Shown: piece after piece, positions 52,573-60,937 of the stretch
Layout of the letters: each line of letters opens with the position of its first letter
Numbering within the stretch: the stretch's first letter is position 1
NCBI RefSeq assembly: GCF_036924745.1
Contig: NZ_JAZHSD010000001.1
Location: forward strand, 1,364,001-1,428,000
Direction of reading: 5' to 3'
DNA from: Bradyrhizobium sp. AZCC 1693
Lineage (GTDB): Bacteria; Pseudomonadota; Alphaproteobacteria; Rhizobiales; Xanthobacteraceae
DNA: 64,000 nt
Program-made: the position numbers and the translations under genes
Notes under the pieces: model-generated
Told to the model about the DNA's origin: nothing
The model's database searches: none
Seen by the model: only the letters and a program-made list of their open reading frames with translations

Positions 52573-53040
52573 ATGGCCCAAGCTTCTGCCACAACGATCT
52601 ATGTGCTCAACGGCCCGAACCTCAACATGCTGGGGACGCGCGAGCCCGAAACCTACGGCCATGCCTCGCTCGCCGATGTCGAAAAGCTGTGCGCGGAAAC
52701 CGCCGCGCAATTCGGCCTGAAGGCCGATTGCCGCCAGTCCAACCGCGAGGGCGAGCTGATCGACTTCATCCACGAGGCACACGCCAGGAAGGCGGCCGGC
52801 ATCATCATCAACGCCGGCGGCTATTCGCACACCTCGATCGCGTTGCACGACGCGCTGGTCGCCGTGAAAATCCCGACGGTGGAAGTGCATATCAGCAACA
52901 TCCACGCTCGCGAGAGCTTCCGTCATCACTCCTACACGGCCATGGCCGCCTTTGCATCGCTCTGCGGCTTCGGCATCGACGGCTACCGGCTCGCCATCAA
53001 TGGTCTTGCCGCCAAACTCGGCGCCAAGGCCAAAGCCTGA
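52573..53040 (+). CDS. aroQ: Type II 3-dehydroquinate dehydratase
   Basis: A 155-residue enzyme of the shikimate pathway that converts 3-dehydroquinate to 3-dehydroshikimate, as a dodecamer. Clear motifs: [21 protein letters not shown] (with catalytic Tyr), [14 protein letters not shown] (catalytic Arg region), [17 protein letters not shown] and [17 protein letters not shown] with the catalytic His. Frequent neighbour of accB-accC in alphaproteobacteria, as here (77-base gap to accB). Confidence 0.97.
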   Translation: MAQASATTIYVLNGPNLNMLGTREPETYGHASLADVEKLCAETAAQFGLKADCRQSNREGELIDFIHEAHARKAAGIIINAGGYSHTSIALHDALVAVKIPTVEVHISNIHARESFRHHSYTAMAAFASLCGFGIDGYRLAINGLAAKLGAKAKA

Positions 53041-53117
53041 CTTCAAAACCTGACGTCGACCGACACCAAGCCTGACGCCTAAGCCGTCACCCACACCGAG
53101 AATTCCGGATCAAGAGC

Positions 53118-53609
53118 ATGGCCCGCCAGCCCGACAACAAGTCAGCGGACAAATCAGCCGCAAATCTGAAGAGCGATGACAGCGCGCTCATTCGCGAACT
53201 CGCGCTGTTGCTGGATGAGACCAGCCTGACCGAGATCGAGATCGAGCGCGCCGGCTTGCGGGTGCGGGTCGCGCGCAACGTCACCGTGTCGGCAGCGATG
53301 CCGGCGAGCTTCCAGCCGGCGGCGGCTGCCGCGGCAGTAGCCGTCCCCGCGGCGGGTGCCGATCTGGCCAAGCATCCGGGCGTGGTTCCCTCGCCAATGG
53401 TCGGTACCGCTTATTGGGCGCCCGAGCCCGGCGCCAAGCCGTTCATCGACGTCGGCACCAAGGTATCGGCCGGGCAAACGCTGCTGATCATCGAAGCGAT
53501 GAAGACGATGAACCAGATTCCATCGCCGCGCGCGGGCACGGTGACGCAAATTCTCGTCGAGGACGGCCAGCCGGTCGAATTCGGCGAGCCGTTGGTCATT
53601 ATTGAGTAG
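53118..53609 (+). CDS. accB: Biotin carboxyl carrier protein of acetyl-CoA carboxylase
   Basis: A 163-residue BCCP. An N-terminal helical segment ([21 protein letters not shown]) is followed by an Ala/Pro-rich linker (60-85) and the biotinyl domain (90-163) with the biotin-accepting Lys129 in [14 protein letters not shown]. It carries the carboxyl group between AccC and the AccAD transferase in fatty-acid synthesis. Followed by accC at 88 bases, with a hairpin-forming repeat between. Confidence 0.96.
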   Translation: MARQPDNKSADKSAANLKSDDSALIRELALLLDETSLTEIEIERAGLRVRVARNVTVSAAMPASFQPAAAAAAVAVPAAGADLAKHPGVVPSPMVGTAYWAPEPGAKPFIDVGTKVSAGQTLLIIEAMKTMNQIPSPRAGTVTQILVEDGQPVEFGEPLVIIE

Positions 53610-53611
53610 AT

Positions 53612-53685
53612 GGCGAATGGCGAGTAGCGAATAGCGAATGGTTTTTCTGCACTAACCATTCGCCACTCGCCATTCGCTACTCGCC
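53612..53685. repeat. Inverted array of GCGARTR heptamers between accB and accC
   Basis: Left arm 53612-53643 holds four tandem heptamers (GCGAATG, GCGAGTA, GCGAATA, GCGAATG). The right arm 53654-53685 is the same array inverted (GCGAGTA, GCGAATG, GCGAGTG, GCGAATG on the minus strand). The 32-base arms pair at 26 positions; the other six are A/G differences. The loop is about 10 bases. It sits two bases past the accB stop and ends 13 bases before accC ATG. Confidence 0.85.
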
Positions 53686-53697
53686 TGCGGGAGCCGC

Positions 53698-55056
53698 ATG
53701 TTCGACAAGATTCTGATAGCCAATCGCGGCGAGATCGCGCTCCGCGTCCTGCGCGCGTGCAAGGAGCTCGGTATCTCCACTGTCGCGGTGCATTCCACTG
53801 CGGACGCCGACGCCATGCACGTGCGGCTCGCCGACGAAAGCGTGTGCATCGGGCCGCCGCCGTCCAAAGACTCCTATCTCAACGTCCCCGCGCTGCTCGC
53901 GGCCTGCGAGATCACCGGCGCGGATGCCGTGCATCCCGGCTATGGCTTCCTGTCGGAGAACGCCCGCTTCGCCGAAATCCTCGCCGAGCACAATCTGCAT
54001 TTCATCGGCCCGAAGGCCGAACACATCCGCCTGATGGGCGACAAGATCGAGGCCAAGAAGACCGCCAAGCGACTCGGCATCCCCGTCGTTCCGGGCTCCG
54101 ATGGCGCGGTCTCGCCCGACGATGACGCGCTCGCGATCGGCAAGGCGATCGGCTTCCCCGTGCTGGTGAAGGCGGCCGCCGGCGGCGGCGGACGCGGCAT
54201 GAAGGTGGCGCGCTCGGCCGACGATTTGATGATGGCGTTGTCTACCGCGTCCAACGAAGCCAAGTCGGCGTTCGGCGACGCATCGGTCTATCTCGAAAAA
54301 TACCTGCAGAAGCCGCGCCACATCGAGATCCAGATTCTCGGCGACGGCCGCGGCGGCGCGATCCATCTCGGCGAGCGCGACTGCTCGCTGCAGCGCCGTC
54401 ACCAGAAGGTCTGGGAAGAAGGCCCCTCGCCGGTTCTCGCTGCCGCCGCCCGTGCCAGGATCGGCGAAACCTGCGCCAAGGCGATGCGGGACATGAAATA
54501 TCTCGGCGTCGGCACCATCGAATTTCTCTATGAGGATGGCGAGTTCTATTTCATCGAGATGAACACCCGCATCCAGGTCGAGCACCCCGTCACCGAGAGC
54601 ATCACCGACATCGACCTCGTGCTGGAGCAGATCCGCATCGCCGCCGGGGGCGACCTGCCTGCGAAGCAGGAAGAGATCGCCATCATCGGGCATGCCATCG
54701 AATGCCGCGTCAATGCGGAAAACCCGCAGACCTTCCGCCCGTCGCCCGGCAGGATCACGCAATTCCACCCGCCCGGCGGGCTCGGCGTGCGGATCGATTC
54801 GGCCGTCTATCAGGGCTACGTCATTCCGCCCTATTATGATTCGCTGGTCGGCAAGCTCATCGTGCACGGCAAGACCCGCGCCGAATGCCTGATGCGGCTG
54901 CGCCGGGCGCTCGACGAGATGGTGGTCGACGGCATCGAAACCACCCTTCCGCTGTTCCGGGCGCTGGTCCGGGAGGCCGACATTATCAACGGCGACTACC
55001 ACATCCATTGGCTCGAGCAGTACCTTGCCGGCCAGCCGGTGGACGGCAAGACCTGA
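53698..55056 (+). CDS. accC: Acetyl-CoA carboxylase biotin carboxylase subunit
   Basis: A 452-residue ATP-grasp enzyme that carboxylates the BCCP biotin. Landmarks: [20 protein letters not shown] at the N-terminus, [15 protein letters not shown], the glycine-rich ATP loop [38 protein letters not shown] and [14 protein letters not shown] with catalytic Glu, Asn and Arg. GGGAG precedes the ATG, just after the repeat hairpin. With accB it forms the biotin carboxylase half of acetyl-CoA carboxylase. Confidence 0.97.
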   Translation: MFDKILIANRGEIALRVLRACKELGISTVAVHSTADADAMHVRLADESVCIGPPPSKDSYLNVPALLAACEITGADAVHPGYGFLSENARFAEILAEHNLHFIGPKAEHIRLMGDKIEAKKTAKRLGIPVVPGSDGAVSPDDDALAIGKAIGFPVLVKAAAGGGGRGMKVARSADDLMMALSTASNEAKSAFGDASVYLEKYLQKPRHIEIQILGDGRGGAIHLGERDCSLQRRHQKVWEEGPSPVLAAAARARIGETCAKAMRDMKYLGVGTIEFLYEDGEFYFIEMNTRIQVEHPVTESITDIDLVLEQIRIAAGGDLPAKQEEIAIIGHAIECRVNAENPQTFRPSPGRITQFHPPGGLGVRIDSAVYQGYVIPPYYDSLVGKLIVHGKTRAECLMRLRRALDEMVVDGIETTLPLFRALVREADIINGDYHIHWLEQYLAGQPVDGKT

Positions 55057-55171
55057 GCAAAAAACTCCTGAAATATTCGACAGCGCATGGAACCGATGGT
55101 TCCATCGCACGTTAGAGTGCAAAAGGGGTTGCCGGGGGCGCTTGTTCGTTTGTTTATGACGCGAGATCACC

Positions 55172-56704
55172 GTGACCGCTGATGCCCAGCGCAAGCGCGC
55201 CGTGGGGCACATCCTGCTGCTTGCGGCGGGGCTCCTGGTGTTGACCGCCATCAGCGCCGGTTCGGTCCATCTCGTGAACAAGGCGCGCGAGGACGCGCGC
55301 AAAGTTCTGCACACCTTGGAGGTTGAAAACCAGATATCGCTCGTCCAACTGCAGTTGCGGCGTGCCGAAAGCGCGCAGCGCGGCTACCTCGCGACGTTGC
55401 GGCCTGATTTTCGGACCGACTTTGAGCAAGCCCTGTCCGAACTGACGCCGGCGCTGACGCGGTTGAGCCAGCTCATCAGCGATGATCCGGTTCAAAGGGC
55501 GCTCATCAACGAGATGATGCCGCTCTACGACCAGCGGATCGAGGAATTTCGAACGACCATTGAACTGGCCCGGTCGCAGCGCATGAGCGACGCCACCAAG
55601 ATCGTGCGCGAGGGCATCGGGCGCGACACCATGAAACATATCGACGGTCTCGCGGTGCGGATGCGGGCGGAGGAAGATCGTCTGTTTGTCGAGCGCACGA
55701 CCAACGCCGATCGCAGCCAGACGCTGGCGGCCTCGATCACCGGCATCGGCTCGGGTTTCGTCGTGGTCCTGGCCGGCATCGCGATCTTCCTGGTCCGACG
55801 TTCGTCGCTCGCACGCGACCAGGCCGACGCCCGGCTGCGCGACAGTCATCTCAACCTCGAGGCCACGATTGACGAGCGCACCGCTGACCTGCGCGAAGCC
55901 AATGACGAAATCCAGCGCTTCGCCTACATCGTCAGCCACGATCTGCGCTCGCCGCTGGTGAACATCATGGGCTTCACCAGCGAGCTGGAGGAATTGCGCG
56001 GCGATATCTTCAAACGGATCGCAGCGCTTTCCCGCGAGCAGTCCGCCGCACCATCAGCCCCGGAAAACGCCACCGATACCGCCGAACCCGTACTCGAAGG
56101 CTCCGACAAGCAGCTCTCGGAAGATTTCTCCGAGGCGCTCAGCTTCATCAAATCGTCGATCGGCAAGATGGACCGGCTGATATCGGCGATCCTCAATCTC
56201 ACCCGCGAGGGGCGGCGCGAGTTCGAGCCGGTCTGGATCGACACCAGGGAGCTGATCGAGGGCATCGTGGCGACCGTGGCGCATCAGGCCGCGGAAGCCC
56301 AGGCCGAGATCCGGATCGACGCGCTGCCGAATATCGTCAGCGATCGCCTTGCGCTGGAGCAGATCTTCTCCAATCTGATCGACAATGCGCTCAAATACCT
56401 CAAGACCGGGGTCCCCGGCGAAATCGCGGTGCGCGGCCGCACCAAGCTCGGCTTTGCGATTTTCGAATTATCGGACAATGGGCGTGGTATCGATCCCAAG
56501 GACCATCAGCGCATTTTCGAGCTGTTCCGCCGCGCGGGAACCCAGGACAAGCCTGGACAAGGCATCGGCCTTGCCCATGTCCGCGCCTTGGTGCGTCGCC
56601 TGGGAGGAACCATGTCGGTCGCGTCGGAACTTTACCAGGGCAGCACGTTCACGATCACGCTGCCTATCAATTGGCCAGTGGGTAATCGGAACACACGGAC
56701 ATGA
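55172..56704 (+). CDS. CHASE3-domain sensor histidine kinase
   Basis: A 510-residue membrane kinase from GTG 55172 (ribosome site weak). TM1 about 13-33, a CHASE3 periplasmic domain (40-180, with AESAQRGYL), TM2 about 187-207, then a coiled linker. The H-box is FAYIVSHDLRSP with His256; the dimerisation domain is lengthened by an acidic, proline-containing stretch (about 290-330, PSAPENATDTAEPV). N-box LEQIFSNLIDNALKYL and G-box GRGIDPKDHQRIFELF with GIGLAHVRALVRRLGG follow. It shares ATGA overlaps with two downstream signalling genes and lies 115 bases after accC. Confidence 0.92.
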   Translation: MTADAQRKRAVGHILLLAAGLLVLTAISAGSVHLVNKAREDARKVLHTLEVENQISLVQLQLRRAESAQRGYLATLRPDFRTDFEQALSELTPALTRLSQLISDDPVQRALINEMMPLYDQRIEEFRTTIELARSQRMSDATKIVREGIGRDTMKHIDGLAVRMRAEEDRLFVERTTNADRSQTLAASITGIGSGFVVVLAGIAIFLVRRSSLARDQADARLRDSHLNLEATIDERTADLREANDEIQRFAYIVSHDLRSPLVNIMGFTSELEELRGDIFKRIAALSREQSAAPSAPENATDTAEPVLEGSDKQLSEDFSEALSFIKSSIGKMDRLISAILNLTREGRREFEPVWIDTRELIEGIVATVAHQAAEAQAEIRIDALPNIVSDRLALEQIFSNLIDNALKYLKTGVPGEIAVRGRTKLGFAIFELSDNGRGIDPKDHQRIFELFRRAGTQDKPGQGIGLAHVRALVRRLGGTMSVASELYQGSTFTITLPINWPVGNRNTRT

Positions 56705-57141
56705 GTAATCCAGTCACCATCATCATGATCGAGGACGATGAGGGCCATGCCCGCCTGATCGAGCGGAATATACGCCGATCCGGTGTCAACAATGAGATAA
56801 TGCCGTTCACCAGCGGTACAGCCGCCCTGGACTACCTGTTTGGCAAGGACGGGACGGGTCTCGACCACAAGGGCAGCGCCCTCCTGATCCTGCTCGATCT
56901 CAATTTGCCCGACACGACCGGCATCGACATTCTGAAGCGGGTCAAGGAAAACAGATATCTCAAAACCACGCCGGTGGTGGTGCTGACCACGACCGACGAT
57001 TCTCACGAGATCAAGCGCTGCTACGAACTCGGTTGCAACGTGTACATTACCAAGCCTGTGAACTACGAAAGCTTCGCCAACGCCATTCGCCAGCTCGGCC
57101 TGTTCTTTTCCGTCATTCAGGTACCTCCAGCCGCCACATGA
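56701..57141 (+). CDS. Single-domain response regulator (Rcp1-like)
   Basis: A 146-residue receiver-only protein. Acidic pocket Glu11-Asp12, phosphoacceptor Asp66 in ILLDLNLPDTTG, Thr in VVVLTTTDD and Lys in YITKPVN. The sequence layout (IEDDEGHARLIERNIRRSG, FLF... PDTTGIDILKRVKEN) follows the Rcp1/CheY-like group that commonly partners with CHASE3 or phytochrome kinases. It begins inside the kinase stop (ATGA at 56701) and ends inside the next start, so it should be made in fixed ratio with both kinases and relay phosphate between them. Confidence 0.93.
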   Translation: MSNPVTIIMIEDDEGHARLIERNIRRSGVNNEIMPFTSGTAALDYLFGKDGTGLDHKGSALLILLDLNLPDTTGIDILKRVKENRYLKTTPVVVLTTTDDSHEIKRCYELGCNVYITKPVNYESFANAIRQLGLFFSVIQVPPAAT

Positions 57142-58226
57142 ACAAAGCGACGACCCTTTTGTATATCGATGACGACGAGGCCCTCGCCCGGCTGGTCGAC
57201 CGCGGCCTGACGCGGGCCGGTTTCAAGGTTGTCCATGCTGCGGGTGGCGACCAGGGATTGGCGCGGCTGGCGCAAGGCGGCATCGATGTCGTGGCGCTCG
57301 ACCAGTACATGCCCGGGCTCGACGGGCTGGAAACGCTGGAACGGATCATGGCGATCCCGGACGCGCCGCCGGTGGTGTTCGTCACGGCGTCGCAGGATTC
57401 GGCGATCGCCGTCACGGCGCTGAAGGCCGGCGCCGCCGACTATCTGGTCAAGGACACGCAGGGCGATTTCATTCCGCTGCTTCAGGTCGCCGTCAACGGC
57501 GCGCTGCGGCAGTCCGAACTTCAGCGCGCTCGCGACGAGGCCGAAGCCGAGGTTCACCGTTCGCGCGACCGCTATGCGGCGCTCGCCGCCGAACGCGAAG
57601 TGCTGCTGCGCGAAGTCAACCACCGTGTCGGCAACTCGTTGCAGATCATCGCCTCGCTGCTACATTTGCAGGCCAATTCGGCCACCCAGGACGATGTCAA
57701 GGCGGCGCTCACCAACGCGATGGGCCGCGTCGCCGCGGTCGCCCAGGTGCATCGCCGCCTCTACACCTCGCATGATCTCAAGAGCGTGTTGCTGAACCAG
57801 TATCTCGAAGCCCTGCTGGAAGACCTCCGGCGTTCGGCCGAGGGCAACAAGATGTCGCGGCTGACGCTCGAGGCCGAACCGATCGAGATCGACCCGGACC
57901 GTGCGGTGGCGATCGGCATCATCGTCAACGAGCTGGTGATGAACGCCGTCAAATACGCCTATCCCGACGGCGCCGGTCCCATTCACGTCGAGCTAAAGCC
58001 TGAGGGCGACGACCTCGTGGTCGCGATTGCGGACAACGGCGTCGGCCTCAACGCCAAGGCCGATCCGCGCTCCACCGGCATGGGGCAACGTATCGTGAGC
58101 GCGATGGCCGCCAAGCTGGACGCCAGCGCCGAGCGCGATCCGGACCATCACGGCACCAGGATCGTGCTGCGCTTCCGCCGCATCCCGGCGGCGGCGCCGA
58201 AACCGACCAACGCAGCAGTGGGCTGA
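57138..58226 (+). CDS. REC-HisKA_2 histidine kinase
   Basis: A 362-residue soluble protein from ATG 57138, overlapping the previous stop (ATGA). Receiver domain 5-125 with Asp55 in VVALDQYMPG; a coiled linker (SELQRARDEAEAEVHRSRDRYAAL); a HisKA_2 domain with His162 in REVNHRVGNSLQIIASLLHLQA; and a HATPase_c domain (NELVMNAVKYAYP, ADNGVGL, STGMGQRIVSAMA). HisKA_2 kinases in alphaproteobacteria often act in the general stress response through PhyR (known for several), so this operon may feed that pathway; no phyR or ecfG gene is in the window. Confidence 0.92.
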   Translation: MNKATTLLYIDDDEALARLVDRGLTRAGFKVVHAAGGDQGLARLAQGGIDVVALDQYMPGLDGLETLERIMAIPDAPPVVFVTASQDSAIAVTALKAGAADYLVKDTQGDFIPLLQVAVNGALRQSELQRARDEAEAEVHRSRDRYAALAAEREVLLREVNHRVGNSLQIIASLLHLQANSATQDDVKAALTNAMGRVAAVAQVHRRLYTSHDLKSVLLNQYLEALLEDLRRSAEGNKMSRLTLEAEPIEIDPDRAVAIGIIVNELVMNAVKYAYPDGAGPIHVELKPEGDDLVVAIADNGVGLNAKADPRSTGMGQRIVSAMAAKLDASAERDPDHHGTRIVLRFRRIPAAAPKPTNAAVG

Positions 58227-58408
58227 AGCCCTCGGGTTGGGCGCGTCCATCCTCCCTCGATAGCCGCATTACCTGCATCGTAAGCTGTAAGGCGACGAGC
58301 TGCGCCTAGCGATCAAACGAGGTTATTACCGGCGTAGATTTTAAAAACCTTTTATTTTCATATTCTTACATTACAAAATTGCATGATTTTTCACTGATTA
58401 AACTTGCA

Positions 58409-58434
58409 TTTTGGCGGTTTTGGCCTATTTTGCC
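58409..58434 (+). promoter_or_regulatory. Triple direct repeat before the AbiEi gene
   Basis: TTTTGGC at 58409, TTTTGGC at 58418 and TTTTGCC at 58428, spaced 9-10 bases and ending four bases before the ATG. AbiEi proteins repress their own operon by binding repeats upstream of it; these repeats are the best candidate. No Shine-Dalgarno is visible here, and the 5' region is rich in A+T. Confidence 0.45.
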
Positions 58435-58438
58435 TCCC

Positions 58439-59017
58439 ATGACAAAGCTCAAAGAGCTTAAAACCCACCTGAAGCCGGGTGAGGCGTACCGGCGCGCGGA
58501 CTTGGCCCGCTGGTCGACGTCGGTTGACCGGCACATCAAGCAACTGGTCGAAAGTGGCGTGCTCAAGAAGCTTTCCGGCGGACTTTATATTTACCCGAAA
58601 GAGACGGCATTCGGCCCGGCGCCCGCAAGCGACAAGGATATCGTAAGCGCCTTTCTCAAGGATCATCGCTTCCTGCTGGCGTCGCCGAATGCCTACAACA
58701 GTCTCGGTGTCGGCACGACGCAGCTCTATGACAGGACGGTCGTCTACAATCACAAACGGCACGGCGAATTTCAGCTTGGCGGCCGCAAATATGCGTTCCG
58801 CGTGAAACCGCGTTTTCCGAAGTCACTGACGACGGAGTTCCTGCTCGTCGATCTCGTCAACAACCTCGACCAGCTTGCCGAGACAAAGAATGATGTCTTG
58901 AAGCGCGTGATGGAGCGTGCGGTGGCGGCCGACAAGCCGCGCCTGCGTCGCGCCGTTCGCGAATACGGAAACGAAAGAACGAAGCGATTGTTCGAACACG
59001 CGCGGGAGAGCGCGTGA
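58439..59017 (+). CDS. abiEi: AbiEi-type antitoxin/autorepressor
   Basis: A 192-residue protein from ATG 58439. The N-terminal part is a winged helix (KTHLKPGEAYRRADLARWSTSVDRHIKQLVESGVLKKLSGGLYIYP), followed by the C-terminal antitoxin-type domain (SPNAYNSLGVGTTQLYDRTVVYNHKRHGEF, FRVKPRFPKSLTTEFLLVDLVN). AbiEi proteins repress the operon and neutralise the AbiEii toxin in type IV toxin-antitoxin systems. Its stop overlaps the toxin GTG start. Codons are less G+C-biased than in neighbouring genes and the promoter region is A+T-rich, consistent with horizontal gain. Confidence 0.85.
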   Translation: MTKLKELKTHLKPGEAYRRADLARWSTSVDRHIKQLVESGVLKKLSGGLYIYPKETAFGPAPASDKDIVSAFLKDHRFLLASPNAYNSLGVGTTQLYDRTVVYNHKRHGEFQLGGRKYAFRVKPRFPKSLTTEFLLVDLVNNLDQLAETKNDVLKRVMERAVAADKPRLRRAVREYGNERTKRLFEHARESA

Positions 59018-59973
59018 ATTCCAACATGCCGCGCGAATATTTGCACGACCACCCGCAGTTCGCGGATCTAATCCGGATCGTCGCGGACGAAAAGGGTATT
59101 GATCCGGCGCTGGTCGAAAAGGACTATTGGATCGTGCACTGCCTCCATGGCCTCCAGCAACTTGGATTTGCATTTCAGTTGAAGGGCGGCACGTCGCTTT
59201 CAAAGGGTCATCAAGCTATCAACCGGTTTTCGGAGGACATTGATATCCTTATCGAGCCTCCGCCTGGTCACGACGTGAAAACGGGGCGTAATCAAAACAA
59301 GCCGGCACACATCCAGACAAGAAAGGATTTCTACGACTGGCTCGCGCAGACGATCAAGATTGACGGCATTTTGAAGGTCGAGCGCGATACGGCTTTTGAT
59401 GACACGCCGAACCATCGAAGCGCGGGCATCAGACTGAACTACGAAAGCGTGACCGACGCGCTGGAGGGGCTGCGCGAAGGTGTCCTGCTTGAAGTCGGCT
59501 TCGATACTGTCGCTCCCAACACGCCGAAGGACATCGGCGCCTGGGCCTACGACTACGCCGCCGACAAGGTGGACATCATCGACAACCGGGCGAAAGCTGT
59601 TCTGTGCTACGATACCGGTTATACCTTCGTCGAAAAACTTCAGACTGTCTCTACCAAGTTCCGCAAACAGCAGGCCGGCGATGGCGACCCCATAGAGTTC
59701 ATGCGTCATTACTACGATATCTGGAGTCTGCTGAAGCGCGCAGAAGTTCAGACGTTCATCGGCACTGAGGCCTACAAGGCTCACAAGCAGATGCGCTTCC
59801 GGCAAGATGACAATCAGAACATCGCCGAAAACGAGGCCTTCATTCTCAACAACGCTGCAACGCGCGCGCTCTACGCCAAGGCCTATGAAGATAGCGGTGC
59901 GCTCTACTATGCCGACAGACCGGCCTTCGCAGAGATGATGGCCGAGATCGGAAAGTGGATCAGCCGACTTTAG
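59014..59973 (+). CDS. abiEii: AbiEii/AbiGii-family nucleotidyltransferase toxin
   Basis: A 319-residue toxin of the DNA polymerase beta-like nucleotidyltransferase superfamily. The active site is GGTSLSKG (58-65) followed by FSEDIDILI with metal-binding Asp75 and Asp77; later segments HYYDIWSLLKRAEV and FRQDDNQN resemble the family C-terminus. Relatives add nucleotides to tRNA acceptor stems and stop translation. GTG 59014 overlaps the antitoxin stop; ATG 59026 is an alternative. Convergent with the IclR gene, with four overlapping bases. The pair can act in phage defence by abortive infection. Confidence 0.88.
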   Translation: MNSNMPREYLHDHPQFADLIRIVADEKGIDPALVEKDYWIVHCLHGLQQLGFAFQLKGGTSLSKGHQAINRFSEDIDILIEPPPGHDVKTGRNQNKPAHIQTRKDFYDWLAQTIKIDGILKVERDTAFDDTPNHRSAGIRLNYESVTDALEGLREGVLLEVGFDTVAPNTPKDIGAWAYDYAADKVDIIDNRAKAVLCYDTGYTFVEKLQTVSTKFRKQQAGDGDPIEFMRHYYDIWSLLKRAEVQTFIGTEAYKAHKQMRFRQDDNQNIAENEAFILNNAATRALYAKAYEDSGALYYADRPAFAEMMAEIGKWISRL

Positions 59974-60767
59974 GACGCCTCCCTCGACGCCTCCGCTTCG
60001 ATCGCACGCGCAGCCGCGACAAGAACGTCCGCCGCTTCGATCGCGCGTCGCGGGCTCAACCTGCTTCGCACGGCGGAGAGCGTAATCGCTGCGGCAGGCT
60101 GGCCGTCCGGCGTCCGGATCCAGGCCGAAAGCGACTTCGTCCCCTGCACGAGACCGACGTCACGGAGATTGTAGCCCCGGCGGCGCGCGAGCTGGACCTG
60201 TCCGAGTACGGTGGCCGTACCGGTCCGGTAGGCGCCAAATCGTGTTTCGTTGGCGAGCACGATCCTGCGCGCCTCCGCAGCAGGCATGGCGGCCAGTATC
60301 GCCACCCCCGCGCTGCTCACGCCGAGCGGACGCCGCACACCGACCTCAATCGACAACACCTGGATCGGATAGCTGCCGATGCGGCGCGCCACGCATAAGG
60401 TGTCGAGCCCGGTGCGCACCGTCAGGAACAAGGTATCGCCAAGTTGCGCCGACACCGCCGCGAGATGTGGCTCTGCTGCAATCAGCAGTGGCGAACGCGA
60501 GGGACGCGCCAGCGCCAGTTCGGGCACCTGGCGGCCGACGACGTAATTGCCTGTCCGCTCGCTGCGCTCGACAATTCCCTCCTCGATCAGCACATGCACG
60601 ATGCGATGTACCGTAGGGCGCGCGAGCGAGGTCGCCTGCACGACTTCCGCCAGAGGTACGCCTCTTTCCCCGCCAATCGCGAGCGTCCGCAGCACGGTCA
60701 ACGCGCGACGGATCGCCTGCCCGCCCTGAAGCGGGTGCCTGCGCGCCCTTAACCGACCGTTTGTCAT
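59970..60767 (-). CDS. IclR-family transcriptional regulator
   Basis: A 265-residue regulator from ATG 60767; the longer frame to 60977 runs through the divergent promoter. Winged HTH at about 18-75 (QAIRRALTVLRTLAIGGERGVPLAEVVQATSLARPTVHRIVHVLIEEGIVER) and the IclR effector domain (85-255: SQLGDTLFLTVRTGLDTLCVARRIG, GVRRPLGVSSAGVAILAAM). IclR regulators control aromatic or acid catabolism. It is divergent from the TctC-type gene with a strong palindrome between, which makes it the likely local regulator. The C-terminus overlaps the AbiEii stop. Confidence 0.9.
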   Translation of the reverse strand: MTNGRLRARRHPLQGGQAIRRALTVLRTLAIGGERGVPLAEVVQATSLARPTVHRIVHVLIEEGIVERSERTGNYVVGRQVPELALARPSRSPLLIAAEPHLAAVSAQLGDTLFLTVRTGLDTLCVARRIGSYPIQVLSIEVGVRRPLGVSSAGVAILAAMPAAEARRIVLANETRFGAYRTGTATVLGQVQLARRRGYNLRDVGLVQGTKSLSAWIRTPDGQPAAAITLSAVRSRLSPRRAIEAADVLVAAARAIEAEASREAS

Positions 60768-60776
60768 ATGCGTTGT

Positions 60777-60824
60777 CCGCTGTCCACAATGTGGACAAAA
60801 ACACCACAATTTGGTCGACAGCGG
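60777..60824. promoter_or_regulatory. IclR operator candidate in the divergent promoter
   Basis: TGTCCACAATGTGGACA at 60781-60797 is a perfect palindrome (8-bp arms, one central base). It is nested in a wider pair, CCGCTGTC at 60777-60784 and GACAGCGG at 60817-60824. It starts 10 bases upstream of the IclR ATG, fitting autorepression and control of the divergent operon. Confidence 0.65.
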
Positions 60825-60937
60825 AAGGGCCGTGCGCAAGATCGCGGCGCGGAACAAGACATGCGCGTGCCGCTGGGACGGGGCTCGCGCAAAGCAAGAA
60901 TCTGGCGGGACATATGCCCGCTTTTCGGGAGAATGCG

